This document shows, in pieces, positions 37,742 to 47,710 of a stretch of 64,000 nucleotides of DNA (position 1 is the stretch's first letter; each line of letters begins with the position of its first letter). The DNA is taken from the NCBI RefSeq assembly GCF_900604285.1, contig NZ_UWNY01000002.1:221818-285817 (forward strand), in the 5' to 3' direction. The notes under the pieces were generated by a model. The model had not been told where the DNA came from and ran no database searches. It saw only the letters and a list, made by a program, of their open reading frames with translations. This stretch comes from Varibaculum vaginae (GTDB taxonomy: Bacteria; Actinomycetota; Actinomycetes; Actinomycetales; Actinomycetaceae). Made by a program: the position numbers and the translations under genes.

Positions 37742-38428
37742 ATGCAGCCGCAAACCGCCTTTATTATCGTTTCGCAGTCGCAAACGCTGGCACGGGGGAT
37801 ATGTGAAGTGGTGCCCCCCTTAGCTCCAAAAGTCATTATCGAGCCATGTGGCTGTCACGATGAAGGACTTGGCACCGCCTCTGAAATTCTGAGCGCAAAA
37901 ATATCTGCGGTCATGGAAAACCTTGGCGAACAAGACGCGATTATCTTAATGGCTGATTTTGGGGCGGCGCGATTGGCCTGTCAACAGGTAATCACCGATA
38001 TTGGGGTGCGGCGATTGCGACTTGGGCGTGGCCCGATTGTGGAGGGAACTGCCGCGGGGGTAGTAGCTGCTGCTCAAGGTGCAGACTTGGCAGAAATATT
38101 AAGGTCAATCAACGCTGCCTCTCAGTTTTACCCTGAAGAGGATGTGGTAGATATTTTGCCACCCACACCAGCTCCCGATCCGCTTGCACCACGCACGGTT
38201 ACCTACGGAGCTTTAGAGCCCCTGTCTGCGCGTCCAGCAGCCCGTTTGGCTCGAATAGCTACAGGTTTTGATGCACAGGTGACTATTAATCAGGTAGATG
38301 CCGGTAGCGTCCTCGCGCTTATGGGGTTGAAAATAAAACCGGGGGATGAGCTACGGATTGCAGCTGAGGGAGGGGAATCCCTTAAAGCTTTAGATGCGGT
38401 CGAGGCGGCACTAACTGCACCCGAGTAA
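37742..38428 (+). CDS. DhaM-like PTS protein (EIIA-Man plus HPr-like) lacking both active-site histidines
   Basis: The 228-aa protein aligns with DhaM: an EIIA-mannose-like domain (1-130, with ADFGAARLACQ and GPIVEGTAAGVVAAAQGAD), a Pro-rich linker (about 140-155) and an HPr-like domain (about 155-228, ARPAARLARI, SVLALMGLKIKPGDEL). DhaM passes phosphate via a histidine in VSHS and one in GLHARPA to dihydroxyacetone kinase. Here the first reads VSQS (Gln12) and the second PLSARPA (Ser162), so neither site can be phosphorylated on His. No dhaK or dhaL lies nearby. It may be a regulatory PTS mimic rather than an enzyme. ATG 37742 follows GGGAGGAAA; GTG 37727 is less likely. Confidence 0.8.
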   Translation: MQPQTAFIIVSQSQTLARGICEVVPPLAPKVIIEPCGCHDEGLGTASEILSAKISAVMENLGEQDAIILMADFGAARLACQQVITDIGVRRLRLGRGPIVEGTAAGVVAAAQGADLAEILRSINAASQFYPEEDVVDILPPTPAPDPLAPRTVTYGALEPLSARPAARLARIATGFDAQVTINQVDAGSVLALMGLKIKPGDELRIAAEGGESLKALDAVEAALTAPE

Positions 38429-38585
38429 GAGGTTGGAAGTCAGCATGGGGATTGATTAAGTGGTTCCTACAAAATTTGTGGAGCTGATAAGGCCATTGGG
38501 CTTCACTGTTTGCCGGTATTCTTAAAAAGTGATCTCCGTAAGTTAAGGGGCTTATCGGGGCGGGAAAGCTAGAAAGGAAATGGGA

Positions 38586-39032
38586 ATGAGTGACTTTAAG
38601 TTAGATCCAGATAAGGAATACACCCTGGTGCTGGTAAAGCCGGATGGGTATCGTCGCGGACTCACCGGGAAAATCTTGGCACGTATTGAGCAAAAAGGCT
38701 ACGCTATTGTGGCTTTACGGATAGTGCAGGCTACCGATGATGACCTACATGAACATTACGTTGAGCATCGTGGTAAGCATTTTTTTGAATCCATGGTTGA
38801 CTTTATGCAGTCAGGCAAACTTGTAGCGGCCGTTATTGAAGGAACTCGGGTGGTTGAGGGGGTGCGTTCCCTGGTGGGCGCTACCAATCCGACAGAGGCA
38901 GCACCGGGAACTATCCGCGGTGATTATGGACGTGACTATGACAGTGGGCAAATTCAAAATCTGGTACATGCTGCGGATTCACCCAGCTCTGCTGCGCGTG
39001 AAATAAAAGTTTGGTTCCCGGACGCCTGCTAA
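38586..39032 (+). CDS. ndk: Nucleoside diphosphate kinase
   Basis: The 148-aa enzyme transfers the terminal phosphate from NTPs to NDPs through a phospho-histidine. Signatures are VLVKPDGYRRGL, GATNPTEAAPGTIRGDY and the active site NLVHAADSPSSA with the catalytic His (the usual NxxHGSD has Ala for Gly here). ATG 38586 gives a good distance from GAAAGG; ATG 38580 is too close. The gene sits between the PTS operon and smc. Confidence 0.95.
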   Translation: MSDFKLDPDKEYTLVLVKPDGYRRGLTGKILARIEQKGYAIVALRIVQATDDDLHEHYVEHRGKHFFESMVDFMQSGKLVAAVIEGTRVVEGVRSLVGATNPTEAAPGTIRGDYGRDYDSGQIQNLVHAADSPSSAAREIKVWFPDAC

Positions 39033-39048
39033 TAGCGAGAGAACTAAA

Positions 39049-42000
39049 ATGTATGTAAAGTCGCTGACACTGCGAGGATTTAAGTCTTTTGCCAGTGCCA
39101 CTACTTTGCAGTTCACCCCGGGAATAATCTGTGTTGTCGGTCCGAATGGATCTGGCAAATCCAATATCGTAGATGCACTTGCCTGGGTAATGGGCGAGCA
39201 GGGCGCCAAGAATCTGCGAGGCGGATCTATGGCGGATGTTATCTTTGCCGGTACTAGTTCCCGCAGTTCTCTCGGCCGTGCGGAAGTGGCGCTTACCATC
39301 GATAACACTAGCGGAGATCTGCCGATTGATTATTCGGAAGTTACCATTTCACGCACTTTGTTTCGCCAGGGGGGCTCCGAATATGCCATTAATGGTACTC
39401 CCTGTCGGCTGCTAGATATTCAAGAGTTACTTTCCGATACCGGTATGGGTCGGAATATGCACGTTATTATCGGGCAGGGAAAACTAGACCAGGTGCTTTC
39501 TGCTGACCCTTCTCAGCGTCGCTCCCTGATTGAAGAGGCTGCCGGGGTGTTAAAACATCAACGGCGTAAAGAACGGGCTTTGCGAAAACTAGATGGGCTA
39601 GAAGAAAAACTGTCTCGTCTTTCAGACTTAACCCAAGAGATTCAAAGGCAACTGGGACCATTGGCGAGGCAAGCCAAAACTGCGCGGCGGGCTGCGGTGT
39701 TACAAGCGCAGGCGCGTGATGCTGGGTGTAGGATTCTGGCAGATGACTTGCAGCAGATGAGCTTGCAACTGTCTCGCTATAAAGAAAGCGGGAAAGCCTT
39801 GGCAAGCAGGCGGGAAGAATTAGGGAAACAACTTTCGGTACAGCGAGAAAAACTACAGAAGTTAACCGCAGATGCGGAACAGACTGATTTGGCAGGTAAA
39901 GCCACTAATTTATGGCAACAGTTGACCGCAATCACTGAACGTTTGCGAGCCTTAGATGCTTTAGCTAATGAACGTGCTTCCTCCCTGGCGAAACCGGAAC
40001 CATTTCCTGCTGGTCCCAGCGTCGAGGAACGTCAGCGTCAGTTGGCGCATTTGCAAAGTGAATTGGCGAGCCACGACGAGGATACTTTAGCTAAGCGTAA
40101 ACAAGCTGATGCGGCGGAGGCGGCTCGGGAAGAAACCACTCGGAAAGTTGAGGAGCGGGTTCGCGCTATCCAAGAACTCCGGGAGCAGGCGCAGCGGGAA
40201 ACTCAGAAGACCGCGCGGCTGGAACGGGAAGTAGAGACCGCAAAGGCTCGTTTCGAGGCGGCAGATTCCCGGATTCAAAGAGCGGAAAAAGCTCAGGCAG
40301 ATGCGCAAGAAAAACTGGAAGCAGCGCGGGCAAAGCAGCAAGCTGAGCAGGAAACAGTCCCGGAGTCTGGTGTGGATGCTGCTGGGCGCTATCGTCAGCT
40401 TTCCGAGGCGGAAAACCAGGAGCGTATGCAGCTGGAAAAGGCTCGTGATCAGCTGAGGGACAGTGAGGCTAAAACCCTGGCGGCCTCCGAGAGTGAAGCT
40501 AGTTTGAGACAAGTGCTAGCAGCCTCCTCGAACCAGGCTGAAAGTACTTTTTCAAGGGTAACTAAGGCGCGGGGACAATTGGCGTCTTTGATAACGGTTC
40601 CGGATTGCTGGGAGGCAGCTATCGCGGCCTTACTTGGGCGCGCCGGATCCGCCCTCATCATTGGAACGGTGCAGCTAGAGGCCGGTCTGCAGGCAGTTAA
40701 AGACAGTAGTGGAAGCGTTAGTTGGGTCGTAGGCAATTCCGAGGCCGAGAGGGCTGCCCTGAGTGCTCCTTCTAGCAGAACGGCGGGGGAGCCAATCCTC
40801 GCCCAGGAGGTAGTCTCGGCTCCCACCGGGTTACATTCGGCACTAAAAGCGCTGCTAAAAAATAGTTATTTGGCAGATAATCTGGCGCAGGCACAGGCTT
40901 TACTCGCAGATAACCCTGAGGCACGAGTCGGGCTCAGAGATGGAACGATTATTGGGAAATACCTGGGAGAAACTGGCAGCGGGGGGGTGAACCGTATCGA
41001 GGTGGAGCGACGGCTACGATTAGCTCGAAAAGCCGCTCAGGATGCCGAAGAAATTACAGAAAAAGCCCGTGTCCAGGTAAAGGAGGCTGAGAAAAAATTA
41101 TCACAGGCGGCGGCGGCATCTGCGCAGGCACTAAAAGTTTTGCGCCAGTCCGACGCGCAGGCAGCAGCTAGGGCGCAAAAACGGGCACTTATAGAAGCGG
41201 CAGTCAGTGGAGCTGAGAGTCAAGAAAAGCGGGCAGCCGCAGAACTGGCACAGGCGAAATTAGATTTTGAAAAATATAAGCAGCAGCTGGAAGTCGCCCA
41301 AAAAGCGCGGGATGCCTTTGCGAGTAGCGCAGATTTAGCTCTTTTGCAGCAATCAGAACAAGATTTAGAGAAGGCACGTGCGGCTGATTTGGCTGCTCGG
41401 GAGAAAGCTGCGCAGGCGCATTTGGCGCTGTCAGCTGCTACTCAGATTACCAATGCTTTACGGGAACGTTTTCAAGGGGAAGTAAAGTCCTTGGAAAGGT
41501 TTCAATTACGGTTAGCTGCCCGTAGTCAGCGCGAAATCGAGCGAGCTCGCGATTCCCAAAGAATGTTGCAGGTTGCCTCCTGGTGTAAGGTATTTGCCCA
41601 GCGTTCGGCAACCGTGGCTCAAGTTGCGGAAACTTGGCGGGAAAGCGCCGAGGCGGCTCGTGCTGCCTCCTCGCATGCCGCTGGGCAGGTGCGTAGCGAA
41701 ATTGATCGTTTGAATACTGAGCTAGCTGAGCTTAACGATCTGAGCCGCCGTGATGAGGTGGCAGCAGCCGAATATCGGGTACGTGCCGAACAACTAACTC
41801 AACAAGCGCAAGAACGTTACGCGCTTTCCCCGCAGGAACTGATCGCTGCTTTCGGTCCCCAACAGCTGGTGCCAGATCCAGAGCTGTTGGCACTGCGGGC
41901 AGAAAATGCTCAGAAAACAGTAGCCTGCTCTGCGGAACAAACTGAAGAGGGGGCAGCTAAAAACACAGATGAAACAGCTGAGAATTCCGGACAAGGAGAA

Positions 42001-42723
42001 TCTGAAACTGAACCTCGCAGTGCCGAAAACCCGGTAAACTCCGAGGACGGACGTTGGCATCCCTATGATCGTGCTGAGCAGAGCGCGCTCCTGGAAAAGG
42101 CGAATCGGGCTATTTCCCGGTTGGGGAAAGTAAATCCTTTGGCCTTGGAAGAGCATCAGGCTCTCGAGAAACGTTTTGAATTCTTAATGGGGCAGCTTAC
42201 AGATTTACGTACCTCGAAAGCAGATTTACTGGTAGTGGTGCGGGAAGTTGATCACCAGGTAAGAGAAGCCTTTGAGCAAGCCTACGCAGATATTTCCCGG
42301 GAATTTACCGAGGTGTTTTCCCGGCTGTTCCCCGGAGGTAGCGGTTCTTTAAAACTGACTGATCCCGCCGATATGCTCACGACCGGGGTTGAGGTAAATG
42401 CCCGTCCTGCCGGTAAGAATGTGCAGCGGCTATCGTTGTTATCAGGAGGGGAGCGCTCCTTGGCGGCATTGGCATTCTTAATCGCGATTTTCAAAGCCCG
42501 CCCTTCTCCCTTTTATATTTTGGACGAAGTGGAAGCGGCGCTCGACGATATGAACCTTTCGCGAATGTTAGAGCTGTTCAAACAGTTGCGAGAAGTTAGC
42601 CAAATGATTGTAATTACCCACCAAAAACGGACTATGGAAGTGGCAGATGTACTATACGGGGTGACTATGCGCGAGGGGGTATCTCGGGTAATCTCACAAC
42701 GCTTAGAGCCGGCAGATCGCTAA
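39049..42723 (+). CDS. smc: Chromosome segregation protein SMC
   Basis: This 1224-aa condensin ATPase has an N-terminal head with Walker A GPNGSGKSNIVDAL, long coiled coils rich in Ala, Glu and Gln, a hinge (about 500-690), and the C-terminal head with signature LLSGGERSLAALAF and Walker B FYILDEVEAALDD. It works with ScpA and ScpB, not encoded here. Between the second coiled coil and the C-terminal head (about residues 955-1005) lies an acidic, low-complexity insert (Glu/Thr/Ser/Asn-rich) that breaks the coil. The gene starts 16 bp after ndk. Confidence 0.95.
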   Translation: MYVKSLTLRGFKSFASATTLQFTPGIICVVGPNGSGKSNIVDALAWVMGEQGAKNLRGGSMADVIFAGTSSRSSLGRAEVALTIDNTSGDLPIDYSEVTISRTLFRQGGSEYAINGTPCRLLDIQELLSDTGMGRNMHVIIGQGKLDQVLSADPSQRRSLIEEAAGVLKHQRRKERALRKLDGLEEKLSRLSDLTQEIQRQLGPLARQAKTARRAAVLQAQARDAGCRILADDLQQMSLQLSRYKESGKALASRREELGKQLSVQREKLQKLTADAEQTDLAGKATNLWQQLTAITERLRALDALANERASSLAKPEPFPAGPSVEERQRQLAHLQSELASHDEDTLAKRKQADAAEAAREETTRKVEERVRAIQELREQAQRETQKTARLEREVETAKARFEAADSRIQRAEKAQADAQEKLEAARAKQQAEQETVPESGVDAAGRYRQLSEAENQERMQLEKARDQLRDSEAKTLAASESEASLRQVLAASSNQAESTFSRVTKARGQLASLITVPDCWEAAIAALLGRAGSALIIGTVQLEAGLQAVKDSSGSVSWVVGNSEAERAALSAPSSRTAGEPILAQEVVSAPTGLHSALKALLKNSYLADNLAQAQALLADNPEARVGLRDGTIIGKYLGETGSGGVNRIEVERRLRLARKAAQDAEEITEKARVQVKEAEKKLSQAAAASAQALKVLRQSDAQAAARAQKRALIEAAVSGAESQEKRAAAELAQAKLDFEKYKQQLEVAQKARDAFASSADLALLQQSEQDLEKARAADLAAREKAAQAHLALSAATQITNALRERFQGEVKSLERFQLRLAARSQREIERARDSQRMLQVASWCKVFAQRSATVAQVAETWRESAEAARAASSHAAGQVRSEIDRLNTELAELNDLSRRDEVAAAEYRVRAEQLTQQAQERYALSPQELIAAFGPQQLVPDPELLALRAENAQKTVACSAEQTEEGAAKNTDETAENSGQGESETEPRSAENPVNSEDGRWHPYDRAEQSALLEKANRAISRLGKVNPLALEEHQALEKRFEFLMGQLTDLRTSKADLLVVVREVDHQVREAFEQAYADISREFTEVFSRLFPGGSGSLKLTDPADMLTTGVEVNARPAGKNVQRLSLLSGGERSLAALAFLIAIFKARPSPFYILDEVEAALDDMNLSRMLELFKQLREVSQMIVITHQKRTMEVADVLYGVTMREGVSRVISQRLEPADR

Positions 42724-42807
42724 GATCACATCGAAATCTGGTAACAGTTTGGTATCGGTCATTGGCTGGAGTCGGTAAAACGCTTAAGTATTGGCATACT
42801 AGATTAT

Positions 42808-43575
42808 GTGACTCAACCGTTGATCTTGCTATTTGTGGGCATCGGCATCACTGTACTAATCGGGGTTTTAGTGGTGGCGGTAATGGTACGTACCCGCCGT
42901 CCCGGAGGTGGGGTGCGGGAATGGGTTCGCCAGTCCGCTAGTTCTTGGCAAGAAAACGAGCATCGGGCGCCCCGGGAATACTCTGGTCAGCGGGTGCGTC
43001 TTGATACATTGCTGCAAGAGGCAGCGCCTGGAGATTCCGCTAATCCACTGGCAGAGCTAGAGAACCTGCGTACTGCTGCCGGACAGATGTGGGGAGAAGA
43101 AGTTGAGGCGATGCGTACGCGCCGGGCGGAAAAAGATGCGGTACGTCAAGAAAAGAAAGCAAAGGCCGCTGCTAAAGGAGCTTTACCGGATGCCGTGGGG
43201 ATGCTGCCTCCCGCTTTTGCACCTGCTCAACATCGGCGTCCTCCAGCTGGTGCAGCAACCCCTATAACCAAAGATCCAGAGGATGCCACTAGCTACCTGC
43301 CACAGGTGTCGGCGATGAATTCCACTGCTGCTTCCAAGGATGTAACTCGGGGGAAAACTGCTGACAGCCAGAACTTAGTGGATATGAACAGCGAGGGTAA
43401 ACCCAAAGATCGCCGGGATAAGCAGATGCGCCGCTGGGCACGCAAATTTACTCCTGATACCCCCTCAGGGGAGCATACTGACGCCGACCTAGATTTAGAG
43501 GAGCATAGCGGTTTGCCGGGAGATCAACCTTTTCAAGTGGATAAGGTTTCTTGGCAGCCCTTACAATCGGAATAA
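42808..43575 (+). CDS. Single-pass membrane protein of unknown function between smc and ftsY
   Basis: I do not recognise this 255-aa protein. One membrane segment is visible (residues 5-27, LILLFVGIGITVLIGVLVV), followed by RTRRPGG and a long charged cytoplasmic tail with Ala/Glu/Lys-rich and Pro-rich stretches and no conserved motif. GTG 42808 lacks a Shine-Dalgarno sequence, so leaderless or weak translation is possible. Codon use looks like that of its neighbours. Position next to smc and ftsY may reflect co-transcription only. Confidence 0.6.
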   Translation: MTQPLILLFVGIGITVLIGVLVVAVMVRTRRPGGGVREWVRQSASSWQENEHRAPREYSGQRVRLDTLLQEAAPGDSANPLAELENLRTAAGQMWGEEVEAMRTRRAEKDAVRQEKKAKAAAKGALPDAVGMLPPAFAPAQHRRPPAGAATPITKDPEDATSYLPQVSAMNSTAASKDVTRGKTADSQNLVDMNSEGKPKDRRDKQMRRWARKFTPDTPSGEHTDADLDLEEHSGLPGDQPFQVDKVSWQPLQSE

Positions 43576-43658
43576 ACGTAATATTTCTAAACCAGCAGCT
43601 CAGTCGGGAAAAGTTTTCCTGATATGACCTGGGCGCGCCGATAGGCGAGAATAGAAGC

Positions 43659-44942
43659 ATGGATTTTCTTTTTTCACCCCTCGGGATTGTAGTTGTAGTT
43701 CTAGTTTTGGCTGTCGTTGGAACCGGTAGTGCTTTAGCGGTGCGCTCCGCAAAAGCTAAGAAACAGCTAGAGCCCTCCAAGGCAAAACAACTGGCAGCAG
43801 TTACTGCCGAGGCAGGTGGGGAGGAAACAGTTGCACCGGTAAAAGAAAGTGAAACTTCTGATAAAACAGGCGCGAACGAAGTAGCGCAAGCGGTAACGTT
43901 GGCAGAGCCGTTACCAGCGGCGGCAGAAGTTGTGGAAGAGCCGAGTGAAGCTCCGATTATCGAAGAAGAACTGGTTGATCAGGCAAAGGAGAACTCCCAG
44001 GAGGCTCTCGAAACTCCAGAACCAGCCCGAGGGCGGATGCAGCGTCTGCGTTCCCGCCTGGCTAAATCCGGTTCTTTCGGCAAAATGCTGCTCGGGGTGC
44101 TCGGTCGTGGGGATCTGAGTGCCGAGGATTGGGAAGAAATTGAAGATACTTTGCTGCTGGCAGACTTAGGAATTGCCGCTACCGATGAACTAATGGAGGA
44201 ACTACGTACCCAGGCGAAAGTGTTGGGTACCTCCGACCCGGATAAGATCCGGGAAATTTTGCGAGCTAAGTTGATTGAGCTGGTAAACCCGGATCTAGAT
44301 CGCAGTTTGCACCTAGAACAAGCCGATGGATCTAAGCCGGGAATTGTTCTCGCCGTTGGAGTAAACGGCACCGGGAAAACCACGACCGTGGGCAAGATTG
44401 CTCGTATTTTGGTGGCGGAAAACAAGTCGGTAGTGCTGGGAGCAGCCGATACTTTCCGGGCGGCTGCTGCTGACCAATTGGAGACCTGGGGAAACCGGGT
44501 AGGAGTCGAAGTGGTGCGCTCCGATAAAGAGGGAGCCGACCCGGCAGCCGTAGCTTTTGATGCGGTCAAATATGCCAAAGATCAAGACCGGGATGTGGTG
44601 CTGGTAGATACCGCTGGGCGTCTGCAAAATAAAACTGGCTTGATGGATGAGCTAGGAAAGGTCAAACGAGTGATTGAAAAGAGCGCCCCGGTGACCGAAA
44701 CCTTGCTAGTTCTAGATGCCACTACTGGCCAAAATGGGATGCAACAGGCGAAAGTATTCTCTGAAGTGGTAGATGTCAGCGGTATTGTGCTCACCAAGCT
44801 CGATGGGACTGCTCGGGGCGGAATCGTGGTTAGTGTGCAACGGGAACTAGCGGTACCGGTTAAGCTGGTAGGACTGGGGGAAGGCCCAGACGATTTAGCT
44901 CCTTTCGTGCCCGAGGATTTCGTAGACGCGCTGCTGAAGTAA
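43659..44942 (+). CDS. ftsY: Signal recognition particle receptor FtsY
   Basis: The 427-aa GTPase docks ribosome-SRP complexes at the membrane. It has an N-terminal membrane segment (about 6-29), an acidic A domain (about 45-120) and the NG domain, with G1 GVNGTGKTTTVGKIA, DTFRAAAADQLE, G3 DTAGRLQNK and G4 TKLDGTARGG. The membrane-anchored form is common in actinobacteria. It lies 36 bp upstream of ffh, so receptor and SRP GTPase are made together. Confidence 0.96.
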   Translation: MDFLFSPLGIVVVVLVLAVVGTGSALAVRSAKAKKQLEPSKAKQLAAVTAEAGGEETVAPVKESETSDKTGANEVAQAVTLAEPLPAAAEVVEEPSEAPIIEEELVDQAKENSQEALETPEPARGRMQRLRSRLAKSGSFGKMLLGVLGRGDLSAEDWEEIEDTLLLADLGIAATDELMEELRTQAKVLGTSDPDKIREILRAKLIELVNPDLDRSLHLEQADGSKPGIVLAVGVNGTGKTTTVGKIARILVAENKSVVLGAADTFRAAAADQLETWGNRVGVEVVRSDKEGADPAAVAFDAVKYAKDQDRDVVLVDTAGRLQNKTGLMDELGKVKRVIEKSAPVTETLLVLDATTGQNGMQQAKVFSEVVDVSGIVLTKLDGTARGGIVVSVQRELAVPVKLVGLGEGPDDLAPFVPEDFVDALLK

Positions 44943-44978
44943 ACTAGACGGCGAAACTATTTCCAGGAGGAAACCACT

Positions 44979-46556
44979 TTGTTCAATAGCCTGTCTGATC
45001 GCCTAGCCGATTCCTTTAAGCGTTTGCGCTCTAAAGGCTTGCTGACCGAGGCAGACGTCGATAGTACCGTCTCCGAGATTCGACGTGCCCTGTTAGAGGC
45101 GGACGTAGCACTGCCGGTGGTACGCCAGTTCACCAAAGCGGTGCGACAAAAAGCCTATGGCGCGGCACGTTCGAAAGCGCTTAATCCCGGCCAACAGGTA
45201 GTCAAGATTGTCCATGAGGAACTGGTAGAGGTTCTGGGGGGCGAGACCCGTCAGCTGCATTATGCCAAGCGTGGCCCATCCGTTTTTATGCTGGCCGGTC
45301 TGCAGGGTGCTGGTAAGACAACCCTCGCAGGAAAACTGGGTAAATGGCTGCGGGAAGAAGAGGGCAAACGCGTCCTCTTGGCTGCCTGCGACCTGCAGCG
45401 CCCGGGAGCGGTTACCCAGCTAAAAATTGTGGCCGAAAAAGCCGGGGTAGATATTCACGCCCCCGCATCCGGGGATGGGCAGGGCGATCCGGTCGAGGTT
45501 GCGCGCTCGGGATTAAACCTGGCGATTACCGAAGGCTATGACGTAATCATTGTCGATACTGCGGGACGTCTGGGCGTGGATGAGGAAATGATGCGCCAGG
45601 CACGCGATATTCGCGACGCGGTTAACCCCCATGAAATCCTCTTCGTTCTAGACGCCATGGTTGGTCAGGACGCGGTGCAAACTTCGATTGCCTTCCGGGA
45701 TGGGGTGGGCTTTACCGGGGTGGTGCTCTCCAAACTTGATGGTGATGCTCGCGGTGGGGCGGCGCTTTCGGTGCGGGGAGTAACCGGGCAACCGATTCTT
45801 TTTGCTTCTACCGGTGAAAACTTAGGTGATTTTGAGCGTTTCCATGCCGAACGGATGGCCGGACGCATCCTCGATATGGGCGATATGCTCACTCTGATTG
45901 AGCAGGCGCAAAAGGCCTATGACCAAAAAGAGGCCGAGGCGCTGGCTCGCAAAATGCAGCAGGGGCAGTTCACCCTCACTGACTTTATGGCACAGCTACA
46001 GCAGATACGCAAAATGGGATCGATGAAGAAACTGATGGGAATGCTGCCCGGCATGAATCAGTATCGCGACCAGTTGGATGCTTTTGATGAAAAGAGCATC
46101 GACCGGATCGAAGCCATTGTGAACTCTATGACCCCGGCAGAACGTGACGATCTGTCCCTGCTGAATGGTTCGCGCCGCGCCCGGATTGCGCGTGGTTCCG
46201 GAACCACGGTTACCGAGATTAATGGGCTGGTAGAACGGTTTAAGCAGGCGGCAAAACTCATGAAACGAATGTCTAATGGGGGAGGTATCCCCGGTATGCC
46301 CACTATGCCTGGGATGCCGGGGGGACGCGGAGGCGCCACCAAGAAGCAGCGTAAGGCGGGGAAGAAGAATCGCCGCAGATTCGGTAATCCCGCCAAACAA
46401 AAGCAGTGGGAGGCTAAGCAAGCTTCTAGGGGTGAGGAAGCGGCTCCTGTGGCCGGCAGCGCCTTTGGAATTACTGCGGAACCTGCCGCCCCGGTCGCGG
46501 CTCCTACTTTGGATGACTTGCCCGATGATTTGAAACGGATGCTGGGACAGCAATGA
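44979..46556 (+). CDS. ffh: Signal recognition particle protein Ffh (SRP54)
   Basis: This 525-aa protein binds 4.5S RNA and signal peptides. N domain, then G domain (GLQGAGKTTLAGKLGKWL, DLQRPGAVTQL, DTAGRLGVDEE, KLDGDARGG), then the Met-rich M domain (KLMGMLPGMNQYRDQ, MTPAERDDL, GSRRARIARGSG), with an extended basic then Ala/Pro-rich C-terminus. It starts at TTG 44979 with an excellent GGAGGAAA 6 nt upstream. The stop overlaps the amidohydrolase start (ATGA). Confidence 0.96.
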   Translation: MFNSLSDRLADSFKRLRSKGLLTEADVDSTVSEIRRALLEADVALPVVRQFTKAVRQKAYGAARSKALNPGQQVVKIVHEELVEVLGGETRQLHYAKRGPSVFMLAGLQGAGKTTLAGKLGKWLREEEGKRVLLAACDLQRPGAVTQLKIVAEKAGVDIHAPASGDGQGDPVEVARSGLNLAITEGYDVIIVDTAGRLGVDEEMMRQARDIRDAVNPHEILFVLDAMVGQDAVQTSIAFRDGVGFTGVVLSKLDGDARGGAALSVRGVTGQPILFASTGENLGDFERFHAERMAGRILDMGDMLTLIEQAQKAYDQKEAEALARKMQQGQFTLTDFMAQLQQIRKMGSMKKLMGMLPGMNQYRDQLDAFDEKSIDRIEAIVNSMTPAERDDLSLLNGSRRARIARGSGTTVTEINGLVERFKQAAKLMKRMSNGGGIPGMPTMPGMPGGRGGATKKQRKAGKKNRRRFGNPAKQKQWEAKQASRGEEAAPVAGSAFGITAEPAAPVAAPTLDDLPDDLKRMLGQQ

Positions 46557-47710
46557 AACAGCTGAGCGGTAATTTTTATTACCGCGAGCACGCCAACCAA
46601 GATCCCCGCTGGATGCGGGGGCAGCTAACGATTACCGAGGATGGATACTTCGGTTCTTTTCGGGAAGATCTCACTGTTCAAGGAGACTACTTCCTGCCGG
46701 GATTTTGCGATGTGCATTGTCATATTGGTTTTGTGGCGGTAGGACAATTAGCTACTCCGCAGGAAGCGTTAGCGCAGGCTGAAGCGGATCGGGACTGTGG
46801 GATTTTAGCGATTCGCGATTGCGGAAACCTCGAATATGCTCCCGGGATTTTAGGAAATCGCGCATTGCCGCCAATTATTCGTTGCGGACGCCATATTGCC
46901 CGCCCTAAACGCTATATGCGTTTGCTTCCGATAGAGGTAGAGAACCTGAATGATTTGCCGCAGGTTATGGCCTCGCAAGCAGAGCAAAGTGACGGTTGGG
47001 TAAAAATCGTGGCGGACTGGATTGACCGCTCGAACGGGGCGGATTCAGATTTGGATCCCCTGTGGCCGACCAAAATCTTGAAAGAGGGGATTGCGGCTGC
47101 TCATCAGGTGGGGGCACGGGTAACGGCGCATGCCTTTTCTCATAAAGCGATTGCGGGATTACTGGAAGCGGGGATCGACTGTATTGAGCATGGCAGCGGG
47201 ATTGATGAGGATCAGGCGCAAGAATGTGCTAGCCGTGGGATTCCGGTGACTCCGACCTTGTTACAGGTAGAACTATTTGATGAGTTCGCGGCGCAGGCGG
47301 GAAAGAAATATCCAATCTATGCGGCGACTATGCAGAAAATGTGGGAGCGGCGGCGTGAGCACTTTGTGATGCTCCATGATGCCGGAGTACAGCTGCTTCC
47401 CGGAACCGATTCTGGGGGCTATCAACCACATGGAGAACTGGGGCGAGAACTGATGCTGTGGGAACGTGGCGGGGTTTCGGCCAGCGAGATTATTGATTTT
47501 GCTACCTGGCGAGTCCGTGACTTTCTGGGGATTGCGGCCATTGAACTGGGAGCCCGCGCCGACTACCTACGCTATTCCTCAGATCCGACTGGCGACCTGA
47601 TGCGGGCGCTTAGTCCCGAAAAAGTGGCACTGTTGGGGAGAGAGTTTCCATCCAGTACCTCAGTTTCTAGGGATAACAGCCTGAGAATTTCAACAAAGGG
47701 AGCTGTGTAA
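46553..47710 (+). CDS. Amidohydrolase-superfamily metal-dependent hydrolase
   Basis: The 385-aa cytosolic enzyme of the amidohydrolase fold shows the metal ligands of the family: HxH in CDVHCHIG, a candidate carbamylated Lys in WVKIVADW, His in TAHAFSH and IEHGSG, and the catalytic Asp in PGTDSGGY. Substrate is unknown; imidazolonepropionase-like and prolidase-like members look similar. It overlaps the ffh stop by 4 nt, a conserved-looking coupling although no functional link with protein targeting is obvious. Confidence 0.85.
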   Translation: MKQLSGNFYYREHANQDPRWMRGQLTITEDGYFGSFREDLTVQGDYFLPGFCDVHCHIGFVAVGQLATPQEALAQAEADRDCGILAIRDCGNLEYAPGILGNRALPPIIRCGRHIARPKRYMRLLPIEVENLNDLPQVMASQAEQSDGWVKIVADWIDRSNGADSDLDPLWPTKILKEGIAAAHQVGARVTAHAFSHKAIAGLLEAGIDCIEHGSGIDEDQAQECASRGIPVTPTLLQVELFDEFAAQAGKKYPIYAATMQKMWERRREHFVMLHDAGVQLLPGTDSGGYQPHGELGRELMLWERGGVSASEIIDFATWRVRDFLGIAAIELGARADYLRYSSDPTGDLMRALSPEKVALLGREFPSSTSVSRDNSLRISTKGAV

